A stretch of 64,000 bases of DNA from DATDAH01 sp963845425 (GTDB lineage: Bacteria > Actinomycetota > Acidimicrobiia > Acidimicrobiales > DATDAH01), in contig CAWJSC010000002.1 in the NCBI GenBank assembly GCA_963845425.1, positions 62,001 to 126,000 of the forward strand. Direction: 5' to 3'. A program made the translations under genes and the position numbers. A model generated the notes under the pieces. That model made no database searches and was not told the DNA's origin. It saw nothing but the letters and a program-made list of their open reading frames with translations. This document shows positions 22,781 to 31,338 of this stretch, one piece after another; position 1 is the first letter of the stretch; each line of letters begins with the position of its first letter.

Positions 22781-23662
22781 TCAGGCCAGGCCGAGCAGGA
22801 CGAGGGTCTCGGTAGGGGTGGCCACGCTGCGGCCCGAGGCCTCGACGCGGCGGGCGGCCTCGACCACGAGCTCGACGTTGGTCGGCGGGGCGTCGGGGTC
22901 GCCGGCGAAGCACTCGAGGCCGAGGTGGAGGTGGCCGCCCTGGGCCAGCGCGGCGTCGGCCAGAGGCGTGGACAGGAGGTCGCCGCCGAAGACCGAGACC
23001 GACCAGGGGAGGCCCGTCCCGTCCAGCAACTCGAGGTACGCGGCCAGCGCCTTCTCCGTCGGCGGCAGACCGAAGGGGGCGCCGCCGAGATAGCCCTTCT
23101 CGCCGCCGAAGTAGAGCTTGACCATGGCCCCGGCCGGGAGCCGCCCGGCGTGGTGCCAGGCCAGGATCGCCCGCAGCCAACTGGGGTCGAACACGGCCAG
23201 GCTCGGGCCGAGGCCGAATTGCTCGCAGAGGGCGAACATGTGGTGGGCGTCACTGAAGCTGTTGCGGTACACCCAGTCGCCGGTCGGCACGCCGTCGGGC
23301 TCGGCCCCGCCCAGGTTGACCGAGCCGAGGTCGGCCAGGCTCAGGCGCAACACCCCGGCTTCGGCCAGGGGGGCGAGGTGGGCGTAGCTCTCCTCGACGG
23401 TCGCCCCGGCGTTGGTCGTCGGGTAGAGCAGGGCGTCGGGGCGCTCGGCCAGTACGGACCGCCACGCCTCGAGGTAGCGCTCGGCCGCCTCCGGACCGGG
23501 CACCCCGAACCGGTCGATGTGGTTGTGGACGATGGCCGCCCCCGCCGCCATGCAGGCCAGCGCGTCGGCGGCGATCTCCGCGGGCTCGATCGGCACGTGC
23601 GGGTTGGCGGCCTTGGCCGTCACCCCGTTGATCGCCGCCTCGATGATGACCGGATCCCCCAT
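22781..23662 (-). CDS. BKACE-family beta-keto acid cleavage enzyme
   Basis: 293 residues from ATG 23662. The protein has the BKACE (3-keto-5-aminohexanoate cleavage enzyme) fold, with IVHNHID near residue 51 supplying zinc ligands, and AAINGVTAKAANPHVP at the start where related enzymes have the TGA.T.....P.VP pattern. Family members condense a beta-keto acid with acetyl-CoA to give acetoacetate and a new CoA ester. Substrates vary widely (lysine fermentation intermediates, dehydrocarnitine and others), so the specific reaction is not predicted. It is convergent with the DinB gene. Confidence 0.75.
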   Translation of the reverse strand: MGDPVIIEAAINGVTAKAANPHVPIEPAEIAADALACMAAGAAIVHNHIDRFGVPGPEAAERYLEAWRSVLAERPDALLYPTTNAGATVEESYAHLAPLAEAGVLRLSLADLGSVNLGGAEPDGVPTGDWVYRNSFSDAHHMFALCEQFGLGPSLAVFDPSWLRAILAWHHAGRLPAGAMVKLYFGGEKGYLGGAPFGLPPTEKALAAYLELLDGTGLPWSVSVFGGDLLSTPLADAALAQGGHLHLGLECFAGDPDAPPTNVELVVEAARRVEASGRSVATPTETLVLLGLA

Positions 23663-23710
23663 GCCCCGATCCTCCCACCCCACGATCGTCCGCGAGGCCG
23701 ACTCCCCCCG

Positions 23711-23758
23711 TACTGGCGCCCGATCGAGGGGTGATGGCGCCGCAATCGGGCGCCAGAA
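23711..23758. repeat. Palindromic element copy B
   Basis: 48 bp between the BKACE and tldE genes. CTGGCGCCCGAT and ATCGGGCGCCAG form a perfect 12-bp inverted repeat, with outer ends TACTGG and CCAGAA. Confidence 0.8.
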
Positions 23759-23771
23759 CGGTGGTCTGGGC

Positions 23772-25112
23772 CTACTTGCCGGCCATGGAGACCTCGACGA
23801 TGACGAGGGTGGCCGCGGTGGCGCCGCCCGGGCGCCATTCGAGGTCGTTGCCGACGGCGACGATGCCCAGCAGGAGGCGCTGGAGGGTCGAGGCGAGGGT
23901 GATCTCCCTGACGGGCTCAGCCAACTGGCCGTCGCGGACCATCAGGCCGTCGGCGCCGACGGAGAAATCGCCGCTCACCGGGTTGACCCCGGAGTGCAGG
24001 CCGTTGAGGGACTGCACGAACAGGCCCCGGTCGATGCCGGCCAGCAGCTCCTCGGGGGTCTGCTCCCCGGCCACCATCACGAGAGCCTGGCAGCCCGGAG
24101 CCGGGGTGGAACGGGACGAGCGCACGGCCGACCCGGTCGAGGCCGTGCCCGAACGCCGACCCGTGTAGCCGTCGTGGAGGAAGCCCTGCAGCACGCCGTC
24201 GGCGATCAGCGGGTTGACCCGGGTGGCCAGGCCCTCGCCGTCGTGGCTGTCGGCCCCGAAGGAACGGGGGTCGGTGGGGTCGTCGACCAGGGTCAGGAGC
24301 GGGGAGGCGATGGGCTCGCCCACCCGGTCGGCGAAGGGCGACCGGCCCTTCAGCACCCGGTCGCCGGTCAGGGTCCCGCCGGCGATGCCGAGGAGGGTGC
24401 CGGCCAGGCGGGGCTCGAGGACGATGGTCACCTTGTCGGTGACGGGCTGCTTGGCTCCGAGCAGGCGGGTGGAGCGCAGGACGGCGTCGGCCACGGCCTC
24501 ATCCATGTCCAGGTCGGCCACGCCCCGGCCGGCAGAGAAACCGCCGCCGATCTGGGTGTCGTCGCCCTCCCGGGCCAACGCACTGGCCGACAGCGAGCAG
24601 GACGTACCCCGGGAGCCCACCACCAGGCCCGTACTGCTGGCCACGGCGGCCTCGCCCGAGCCCTCGCTGTAACCGGCGGAGCGGACCCCGAAGATGCGGG
24701 GATCGCCACCCCGGACCGCGGCCTCGAGGTCGAGAGCCATCTGCACCTTGGCCTCGGTGGGGGTCGTGGCCAGGTCGTCGCGCCACAGGTCGATCTCGGG
24801 TGGCTCCACGCCGTCGGGCCCGACCAGGCCGGCCCACTCGTCGGGCTCGGCGTAGGTGGCGTTGTCGCGGGCCTCGGCCAGCGTGTGCTCGAGGACCGAC
24901 GGGTCGAAGCTGCCGGCCGAAGCGAACCCCGGGCGGCCGTCCCGGATGACCCGGATGCCGACGCCGAACGTCTCGGCCGAGGTGAACGACTCGACCTCGC
25001 CGTCGTAGGCCTTGGCCGACAACGACGTGCTGCGGGCCACGTAGGCCTCCAACTCCTCGCCGGGTTCGGCCCGAGCGGCGAGGCCCTGGGCCAGGTCGAT
25101 GAGGTCCGTCAC
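23772..25112 (-). CDS. TldE/PmbA-like protein, paralogue 1
   Basis: 446 residues from GTG 25112, 36% larger than its domain core but normal for TldE/PmbA. Motifs include a middle GFSAGRGVADLDMDEA, then SPFADRVG, GTASTGSAVRSSR and LHSGVNPVSGDFSVGADGL near the C-terminus. TldE lacks the zinc-binding HExxxH of its partner and forms the non-catalytic subunit of the TldD/TldE heterodimer, which degrades unfolded peptides and matures some ribosomal peptides. It lies 139 bases downstream of a second paralogue, with tldD beyond that. Confidence 0.88.
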   Translation of the reverse strand: MTDLIDLAQGLAARAEPGEELEAYVARSTSLSAKAYDGEVESFTSAETFGVGIRVIRDGRPGFASAGSFDPSVLEHTLAEARDNATYAEPDEWAGLVGPDGVEPPEIDLWRDDLATTPTEAKVQMALDLEAAVRGGDPRIFGVRSAGYSEGSGEAAVASSTGLVVGSRGTSCSLSASALAREGDDTQIGGGFSAGRGVADLDMDEAVADAVLRSTRLLGAKQPVTDKVTIVLEPRLAGTLLGIAGGTLTGDRVLKGRSPFADRVGEPIASPLLTLVDDPTDPRSFGADSHDGEGLATRVNPLIADGVLQGFLHDGYTGRRSGTASTGSAVRSSRSTPAPGCQALVMVAGEQTPEELLAGIDRGLFVQSLNGLHSGVNPVSGDFSVGADGLMVRDGQLAEPVREITLASTLQRLLLGIVAVGNDLEWRPGGATAATLVIVEVSMAGK

Positions 25113-25251
25113 CGGCTCAGTATGGAGGGCGGCCCCGCCGGCACATTCAATCGGCGGCGCACCGGCCCCCGGGCTGAGTCAGTCGGTCACCCGCCGATGG
25201 CGACGCACTGGTGCCGACCCTGCCTTCGCTGGCGCTGGCCCTCCCACACGG

Positions 25252-26595
25252 TCAAACGCCGGAGACGGACACGTCGGCGATGACCAGGGTGACCCCGGCG
25301 GCCGACATGGGCAGCCAGGTCAGGTCGGAGCCGACGGCGACCACGTCCTGCAGCATGCGCTGGAGGGTGGAGGCGATGGTGAACTCCCGGACGGGGTCGG
25401 CCAGCTCGCCGTTCTTGATCCAGAGGCCGTCGGCCCCGGTGGAGAAGTCGCCGCTGACCGGGTTCACGCCGGAGTGCAGCCCGGCCACGTCGGCCACCAG
25501 CAGGCCGTCGCCGACCTCGGCCAGCAGTTCGGCCGGTGTGCGGTCGCCGGGCAGGAGGGAGATGGCCTGGCAGCCCGCCATGGGCGTGGTGCGGGACGAG
25601 CGCACGGCCGACCCGGTGGAGGCCACGCCGGAGCGGCGGCCGCTGTAAGCGTCGTGGACGAACCCGGTGAGCCGGCCCTGGTCGATGAGGACGTTGCGGC
25701 GGGTGGCCAGGCCCTCGCCGTCGTTGGTCCCGGCGGTGAAGGCCCGGATGTCGGTGGGGTCGTCGACGAAGGTGACCGACGCCGCGGCGATGACCTCGTC
25801 GACCCGGTCACCGAAGGGCGAACGGCCCTTGAGCACGGCGTCCCCGGAGAGGGTGGAGCCGACGATGGCCAGGAACTGGGCCGTGACGAAGGGGTCGAGG
25901 ACGACGGTCAGGCGCTGGGACGGCGGCTTGGTGGCGCCCAGCAGGCGGGTGGCCCGGTAGGCGGCGTCGTTGGCGGCCTCGTCGACGTCCAGGTCCTGGG
26001 GCGAGCGGCCGACCGAGAAGCCGAAGCCGGTCTGGGTCTCGCCCGCCTCCTCGGCGAGGGCGTAGGCGACGAGGTCACAGACGGTCTCGGAGCCGCCGCT
26101 GCGCACGCCGGTCGAGCTCACGACGACCGAGGTGCCCATGGAGTCGGCGTACTCGGCGGACTCGAGGCCGATGATGCGGGTGTCGCCGGCCTTGGTCGCC
26201 CGCTCGAGGGCGAGGGCCAGCTCGATCTTGGCGTCGGTGTCGGTGGCGGCCAGGGCGTCGGACCAGAGGTCCAGGTCGGCGACGGCGACCCCGTCGGGCT
26301 CGGCCAGGCCGAGGTGCTCGTCGGGCTCCGCGAAGCGGGCGTTGTCCCGGGCCTCGTCCAGCATCTCGTCGAGGGCCGCGGGGTCGAAGGTGCCGGCGGA
26401 GGCGAAGCCCTGGCGCTGGTCGGCTACGACCCGAACGCCGACACCCTGGGACTCGGCGACCGAGAGCGACTCGATCTCGCCCTCGTAGACGCGGACCTCG
26501 GTGTCCTTGGAGTGGGCGACGACGACCTCGACCTGCTCGCCGGGCTGGGCCCGGGCGACGAGGCGGTCGGCGATGGCGTAGAGCTCGTCCTGCAT
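25252..26595 (-). CDS. TldE/PmbA-like protein, paralogue 2
   Basis: 447 residues with the same organisation as the adjacent paralogue: VGVRVVADQRQGFASAG near residue 50, GFSVGRSPQDLDVDEA, SPFGDRVD, GVASTGSAVRSSR and LHSGVNPVSGDFSTGADGL. Again there is no HExxxH motif. Two TldE-like subunits after one TldD suggest alternative heterodimers, possibly with different substrate choice. Divergence between the two is moderate and shared motifs are intact in both. Confidence 0.88.
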   Translation of the reverse strand: MQDELYAIADRLVARAQPGEQVEVVVAHSKDTEVRVYEGEIESLSVAESQGVGVRVVADQRQGFASAGTFDPAALDEMLDEARDNARFAEPDEHLGLAEPDGVAVADLDLWSDALAATDTDAKIELALALERATKAGDTRIIGLESAEYADSMGTSVVVSSTGVRSGGSETVCDLVAYALAEEAGETQTGFGFSVGRSPQDLDVDEAANDAAYRATRLLGATKPPSQRLTVVLDPFVTAQFLAIVGSTLSGDAVLKGRSPFGDRVDEVIAAASVTFVDDPTDIRAFTAGTNDGEGLATRRNVLIDQGRLTGFVHDAYSGRRSGVASTGSAVRSSRTTPMAGCQAISLLPGDRTPAELLAEVGDGLLVADVAGLHSGVNPVSGDFSTGADGLWIKNGELADPVREFTIASTLQRMLQDVVAVGSDLTWLPMSAAGVTLVIADVSVSGV

Positions 26596-26631
26596 CAGGA
26601 CCGCCCGCCCCGGTAGGGCCCGGTACCGGTC

Positions 26632-26676
26632 GTCGGAGGCACGCTCACGCGGATTCCGGTGGCTATTGCCTCCGAC
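26632..26676. repeat. 10-bp inverted repeat between tldE and tldD
   Basis: GTCGGAGGCA and TGCCTCCGAC pair perfectly over 45 bp. The 15-bp word GGCACGCTCACGCGG also occurs twice here, 48 bases apart, the second copy entering the end of tldD. Function unknown. Confidence 0.45.
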
Positions 26677-26692
26677 TCGCTCGGTGGCACGC

Positions 26693-28096
26693 TCACGCGG
26701 CGGCGGTGCCGCCGACGGTCAGGGCCGAGACCCGCAGGGTCGGGACGCCGTCGCCCACGGGCACGCCTTGGCCGTCCTTGCCGCAGGTCCCGGGCGGACC
26801 GAACTCGAAGTCGTTGCCCAGGGCGTCGATGCGCTGCAGCACCTCGGGGCCGTTGCCGATCAGGTTGCCCTCGCGGAGCGGCTCGGTGATCTCGCCGTTC
26901 TCGATGAGGTAGGCCTCGGTCATGCCGAAGACGAAGTCGCCGGTCGCGGTGTTGACCTGGCCGCCACCGAGCTGGGCGACGTAGACCCCGCTCTCGGTGG
27001 AGGCGACGATGTCGTCGGGGTCGTCCTCGCCGTTGAGGATGAAGGTGTTGGTCATGCGCACCATGGGCAGGTGGCGGTAGCTCTGGCGCCGGCCGTTGCC
27101 CGAGGACTCCCGGCCCTCCTTGCGGGCCCGGAGGAAGTCCCACATGTAGTCGGTGAGGATCCCGTCCTCGATCAGCGTGTTGCGCTGGGCGGGGCGGCCC
27201 TCGTCGTCGACGGCGAAACAGCCCCATTCGTCGGTGATGGTGCCGTCGTCGACCAGGGTGATGAGGGGGCTGGCGACCAGTTCGCCGACCTTGCCCCGGA
27301 AGGCCGATGCGCTCTTGCCGACCAGATCAGCCTCGAGGCCATGCCCACACGCTTCGTGGAACAGCACGCCGCCGCCGCCCTTGCCGATGACGACGGGGAC
27401 CGTGCCGCTGGGGGCCGGGCGGGCGTTCAGCTTGGTGAGGGCCCGGCCGGCGGCGCGGCGGGCGAGCTCGGCCACGTCGTAGCGGTCGAAGAGCTCGAAG
27501 CCGATGGTGTGGCCGATCGACTCCCGGCCGGTCTGCATGCCGGCGTCGCCGGTGGCCACGCAGGAGACGGAGAAGAGGGTGCGGGTCTGGTCGTCGCCGG
27601 TGAGCAGGCCGTCGGAGTTGGCGATCTGGATTCGCCGACGAGAGTCCGCGTAGCGGGCCATGACCTGGCTGATGGCTGAGCCGGCCTGCCGGGCGGCCTC
27701 GTCGGCCGTGGCCAGCAGCTCGACCTTGGTGCCCTTGCCGACGTCGAAGGGGGCGATGGTGACGGTGCTGGGGTGGGCGACGTCGCGGCGGGTGAGGTCG
27801 ACGGTGGTGACGCCCTCCTTGCCGCTCCGGGCGGCGGCCGCCGCGGCCTCGGCGGCGGCGAGCAGACCGGTCTCGGTGAGGTCGGCGGTGTGGGCGAAGC
27901 CCGTGGTCTCGCCGGTGACGACCCGGATGCCGGCGCCCCGGTCGCGGCTGGAGCTGAGCTCCTCGACCTTGCCGTCGTCCAGGGTGGCCGAGCCCGCCTG
28001 GCGGTCCTCGGCGAACACCTCGGCGAAGTCACCGCCGGTGCGCAGCGCGGTGCCGAGCACCCGTTCCATCACGTCATCGGGGACCAGGGACACCAC
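26693..28096 (-). CDS. tldD: TldD metalloprotease
   Basis: About 467 residues. GGGGVLFHEACGHGLEADL (residues about 230-248) contains the HExxxH zinc motif of TldD, and the C-terminal GMTEAYLIENGEITEPLREG and GPPGTCGKDGQGV are typical. With TldE it forms a barrel-like protease that cleaves unstructured peptides. It heads a minus-strand group tldD-tldE-tldE. The start is uncertain: in-frame GTG codons at 28135, 28096 and 28093 are possible, and ATG 28210 would run into the divergent thioesterase gene. Confidence 0.92.
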   Translation of the reverse strand: MVSLVPDDVMERVLGTALRTGGDFAEVFAEDRQAGSATLDDGKVEELSSSRDRGAGIRVVTGETTGFAHTADLTETGLLAAAEAAAAAARSGKEGVTTVDLTRRDVAHPSTVTIAPFDVGKGTKVELLATADEAARQAGSAISQVMARYADSRRRIQIANSDGLLTGDDQTRTLFSVSCVATGDAGMQTGRESIGHTIGFELFDRYDVAELARRAAGRALTKLNARPAPSGTVPVVIGKGGGGVLFHEACGHGLEADLVGKSASAFRGKVGELVASPLITLVDDGTITDEWGCFAVDDEGRPAQRNTLIEDGILTDYMWDFLRARKEGRESSGNGRRQSYRHLPMVRMTNTFILNGEDDPDDIVASTESGVYVAQLGGGQVNTATGDFVFGMTEAYLIENGEITEPLREGNLIGNGPEVLQRIDALGNDFEFGPPGTCGKDGQGVPVGDGVPTLRVSALTVGGTAAA

Positions 28097-28169
28097 ACGC
28101 TCCAGGGGTTCGAGGGCTTCCGGCCACCCCCGCACCGGCCGGGGCTGGCCCCACGGAGAGTGACGCTCG

Positions 28170-28175
28170 TAGGGT
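28170..28175 (+). promoter_or_regulatory. Leaderless-type -10 (TAGGGT) for the thioesterase gene
   Basis: TAGGGT, then ACAGACG and GTG 28183. Confidence 0.55.
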
Positions 28176-28182
28176 ACAGACG

Positions 28183-28560
28183 GTGCCCCTGGAACCCGGT
28201 TCGAGTGCATCGGTCGACCTGCAGGTCGGCGCCGCCGACACCGCCATCGCCATGCGCTCCGGCTCGGTGCCCGCCCTGGCCACCCCGCGTGTCATCGCGC
28301 TCAGCGAGGAGGCCTGCGTCCTGGTCATCGAGGGCCAGCTGGCCGAGGGCGCCACGACAGTGGGCCAACGGGTGCAGATCGACCACCTGGCCCCGACGCC
28401 CGTGGGTCAGCGAGTGACCGCCGAGGCCACGCTCGAGGCCGTTCAGGGCCGGCGACTCACCTTCACCGTGTCCGTCAACGACGACCGCGGCCTCGTCGCC
28501 GTCGGACGGGTGACGAGGGTCGTCGTCGACACCGAGCGGTTCCTCGACAAGCTGCGCTGA
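28183..28560 (+). CDS. Hotdog-fold thioesterase, FlK-like
   Basis: 125 residues. The order SGSVPALATPRVIALSEEAC and then QIDHLAPTPVGQRVTAEATL matches the fluoroacetyl-CoA thioesterase (FlK) group of hotdog proteins. There Thr, Glu and His form the active site; here E in SEEAC and H in DHLAP are visible. Most homologues lack any link to fluoroacetate and hydrolyse unidentified acyl-CoAs. GTG 28183 is supported by the -10 seven bases upstream. It is divergent from tldD. Confidence 0.82.
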   Translation: MPLEPGSSASVDLQVGAADTAIAMRSGSVPALATPRVIALSEEACVLVIEGQLAEGATTVGQRVQIDHLAPTPVGQRVTAEATLEAVQGRRLTFTVSVNDDRGLVAVGRVTRVVVDTERFLDKLR

Positions 28561-28604
28561 CGATCGAAGCGCTGATCGGTCCAGAAGGCGAAGCGGCGCG
28601 CGGC

Positions 28605-30221
28605 TCAGCCGAGGTTCGACTGCCTCGGGTAGATGTCCTCCGGGTCGGTGAGGACGTTTACCAGGTACGGCACGCCGCTGGCGAAGGCGCGGTCGAGCGC
28701 GGGGCCGACGTCTTCGGGGGTGTCGACGATCTCGCCGGCGCCGCCGAGGGCGTTGACGACGTCGTCGTAGCGCGTGCCGGGGGTGAGCTCGGCGGCGACG
28801 TCGTACCCGTAGATGGCCCGCATGGGGTGCTTCTCCAGGCCCCAGATGCCGTTGTTGCCGACGACGATGACCACGGGCAGGTCGTGGCGGACCAGGGTGT
28901 CGACGTCCATCAGGCTGAAGCCGGCGGCACCGTCGCCCAACATCACCACCACCTGCTTGTCCGGGCGGGCGATGCGGGCGGCGATGGCGTAGCCCATGCC
29001 GGTGCCGAGGCAGCCGTAGGGACCGGGGTCCAGCCAGCAGCCGGGCTCGTAGGAGTCGATGTACTTGCCCGAGTACGACACGAAGTCCCCGCCGTCGTTG
29101 ACGACCACGGCGTCACGGTCGAGCCGCCGGCGGACCTCGCCGTAGATGCGGGACGGCTTGATGGGCGTGGCGTCGGCCTCCATGGCGGCCGACTCGTCGG
29201 TGGCCGCCCACGACTCGAGGTCCCGCAGGCGCTCGATCCACGGCTCGTGGTCGGCCCTCGGTCCGGTGTGGTCGGCCCATGAGGCCAGGGCCTTGTCGAT
29301 GGGGCCGACCAGGGACAACTCGGTCTCGGCGTGGCCGGCCTGCTGCTCGGGGGAGTCGACGACGTGGATGACCTTGGCGTCGCCGAACGTCCCGAAGGAG
29401 AGGCGGAAGTCCAGCGGCGTGCCGATGACCACGACCAGGTCGGCCTCGGTCTTCAGCAGTCCCCGGGTCCGGCTGAAGGCCAGCTCGTGGTCGGCCGGCA
29501 GGCAGCCCCGGCCCAGGCCGTTGACGAAGGTCGGCACCCGCAGGTGCTCCACGGCGGCCCGCAGGTCGTCCCAGGCGCCGTCCCAGTAGACGTCGGTGCC
29601 GGCGATGATCGCCGGGCGCTCGGCCTTGGCGATCAGGCGGGCGGCCTGGGCCATGTCCTCGACCATCTCCTCCCGCACGTGGGTCCGGCCCAGCTCCAGC
29701 TCCTCGGCCTGGCCGTCGGCGAAGACGACGTCCAGCGGCAGGTCGGCGAACACCGGTCCCCGGTGCGGGGTCAGGGCGATCCGGGTCAGCTCGTGGACCT
29801 CGTGGGCGATCCGGTTCACGTCCTTGATCGTCCGGGCGTCCTTGGTGATCGGCTTCAGGACAGGAAGGTGGTCGAACTCCTGCAGCGAGCCCGAGCCCCA
29901 GCGGGCCTGCGGCGCCCGGCCACCGAGGACGACCAGGGGCGAGCCGTTGAAGTGGGCCGTGGTCACGGCACTGATGCCGTTGGTGACGCCGGGGCCGGCG
30001 GTCAGCACGGCCACGCCGGGGCGACGGGTCAGCTTGGCCGTGCCCTCGGCGGCGAAGGTGGCCGTCTGCTCGTGGCGGACGTCGACGATGCGCACGTCCT
30101 GCTTCACCGCGGCGTCATACAGCGGAAAGACGTGGCCGCCCGAGAGCGTGAACAGCTCCTGAACGCCGAACGGGGTGAGCGCGGCGAGGGCCAACTCGCC
30201 GCCGTGGCCGGTCGTGGTCAT
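28605..30221 (-). CDS. Thiamine-diphosphate enzyme, IlvG/Rv1820-like (acetolactate synthase family)
   Basis: 538 residues from ATG 30221. It has the three-domain ThDP layout: RHEQTATFAAEG (catalytic glutamate, residue about 50), a central domain, and GDGAAGFSLMDVDTLVRHDL followed by VVGNN as the ThDP/Mg motif. The N-terminus (FTLSGGHVFPLYD, TAGPGVTNG, RWGSGSLQE) closely resembles M. tuberculosis IlvG (Rv1820), a poorly understood acetolactate-synthase relative. No regulatory subunit gene is nearby, so branched-chain synthesis is not certain. The start is fixed by TAGTGT 7 bases upstream. Confidence 0.85.
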   Translation of the reverse strand: MTTTGHGGELALAALTPFGVQELFTLSGGHVFPLYDAAVKQDVRIVDVRHEQTATFAAEGTAKLTRRPGVAVLTAGPGVTNGISAVTTAHFNGSPLVVLGGRAPQARWGSGSLQEFDHLPVLKPITKDARTIKDVNRIAHEVHELTRIALTPHRGPVFADLPLDVVFADGQAEELELGRTHVREEMVEDMAQAARLIAKAERPAIIAGTDVYWDGAWDDLRAAVEHLRVPTFVNGLGRGCLPADHELAFSRTRGLLKTEADLVVVIGTPLDFRLSFGTFGDAKVIHVVDSPEQQAGHAETELSLVGPIDKALASWADHTGPRADHEPWIERLRDLESWAATDESAAMEADATPIKPSRIYGEVRRRLDRDAVVVNDGGDFVSYSGKYIDSYEPGCWLDPGPYGCLGTGMGYAIAARIARPDKQVVVMLGDGAAGFSLMDVDTLVRHDLPVVIVVGNNGIWGLEKHPMRAIYGYDVAAELTPGTRYDDVVNALGGAGEIVDTPEDVGPALDRAFASGVPYLVNVLTDPEDIYPRQSNLG

Positions 30222-30228
30222 GGCCCGG

Positions 30229-30234
30229 ACACTA
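30229..30234 (-). promoter_or_regulatory. Leaderless-type -10 (TAGTGT) for the IlvG-like gene
   Basis: TAGTGT on the minus strand, then CCGGGCC and ATG 30221. Confidence 0.6.
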
Positions 30235-30309
30235 CGACGGGGGCGCCGGGCCTTCGATCCCGATGGCCTCAGCCGTAAGCTGGAGGGTTCCCGGGCAGGT
30301 GGAGAGCGT

Positions 30310-31338
30310 TTGAAGAAGAGGTGGGTCGTCCTCGTCCTGAGGATCGTGCTGAGCGCGGCCATGCTCGCCGTCCTCCTCTGGCGCGTCCCTGATTTCGAGC
30401 CCAGCGAGCTGGTCCCCGACTGGGAGCCGATGTCCGCGGTGTGGATGGTGCTGGCCATCGCGCTGACGATGGTCAGCATCGTGCTGTCGGCCATCCGCTG
30501 GGAGCAGGTGCTCCACGCCCTGGACCTGCGGGTGCCCCTGAAGCGCTTGACCTCGCATTACTTCGCCGGCCAGTTCGTCTCCAACGTGCTGCCCACCACC
30601 ATCGGCGGCGACGTCCTCCGCATCGCCCGGGTCTCCCGGGACCTGGGCGGACACCGCTCCGAGTCTGTCGCCTCCGTAGTCATCGAGCGCCTCACCGGCT
30701 GGCTCGTCCTGCCCCTCATCTCGGTCATCGGCCTGGTGGTCAACCGGGGTCTGCTGCCCGACCACGGCGCCGCCACCGCCGCCCTGGTCATCAACACGCT
30801 GGCGCTGGTCGGCCTGATCGGCGTGCTCTACCTGGCCTCCCACCAGAAGATCCTCGGCCGGTTCAAGGAGCACGAGAACTGGTTGCAGTTCCTGGGCTCG
30901 GTCCACCTCGGCGTCGTCAACCTGCGCAAGCATCCGGGCGACACCCGGAAACTCCTGCTGGCCGCCTTCGCCTTCCAGGGCACGCTGGTGCTGGCCGCCT
31001 TCTGCGCGGCCCGGGTCGTAGGCATCGACGAGGCCGGGATCACCGCCATGATGGCTTTCATCCCCGTGGTGCTCATGGTGCAGGTCCTCCCGATCGGCAT
31101 CTCCGGCCTCGGCGTCCGGGAGACCGCCCTGGTCCTCTTCCTCCACCCCCTCGGGGTCGACAACACCCAGGCCATCGCCCTGGGCCTCGCCCTCTATTTC
31201 CTCAACCTCACCGCCAGCCTGGTCGGCGCCCCCGCCTTCGCCTTCGGCGGCCACGCCGAGCCACTGCCCGGCGTGGCCCCGGGCATCGACCCCGACATCG
31301 ACCCCGGTGCGGACCCTCAGGCGGTCCCGGCGGCGTGA
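30310..31338 (+). CDS. Flippase-like integral membrane protein (UPF0104/LPG_synthase_TM)
   Basis: 342 residues with eight or nine membrane helices and family motifs RWEQVLHAL, FVSNVLPTTIGGDVLRIARVSRDLG and LPIGISGLGVRETALVLFL. The family includes the membrane domain of lysyl-phosphatidylglycerol synthase/flippases and stand-alone lipid-transport proteins. The start is TTG 30310, with GGAGAG 5 bases before. The last 20 residues are an Asp/Pro-rich tail. It overlaps the next gene by 4 bases (GTGA) and leads a four-gene lipid operon divergent from the IlvG-like gene. Confidence 0.82.
   Translation: MKKRWVVLVLRIVLSAAMLAVLLWRVPDFEPSELVPDWEPMSAVWMVLAIALTMVSIVLSAIRWEQVLHALDLRVPLKRLTSHYFAGQFVSNVLPTTIGGDVLRIARVSRDLGGHRSESVASVVIERLTGWLVLPLISVIGLVVNRGLLPDHGAATAALVINTLALVGLIGVLYLASHQKILGRFKEHENWLQFLGSVHLGVVNLRKHPGDTRKLLLAAFAFQGTLVLAAFCAARVVGIDEAGITAMMAFIPVVLMVQVLPIGISGLGVRETALVLFLHPLGVDNTQAIALGLALYFLNLTASLVGAPAFAFGGHAEPLPGVAPGIDPDIDPGADPQAVPAA

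Noticed and set aside
28570..28590. CCAGAA word downstream of the thioesterase gene as another palindromic element
   Set aside because: No matching TTCTGG end lies 40-55 bases away and there is no inverted repeat.
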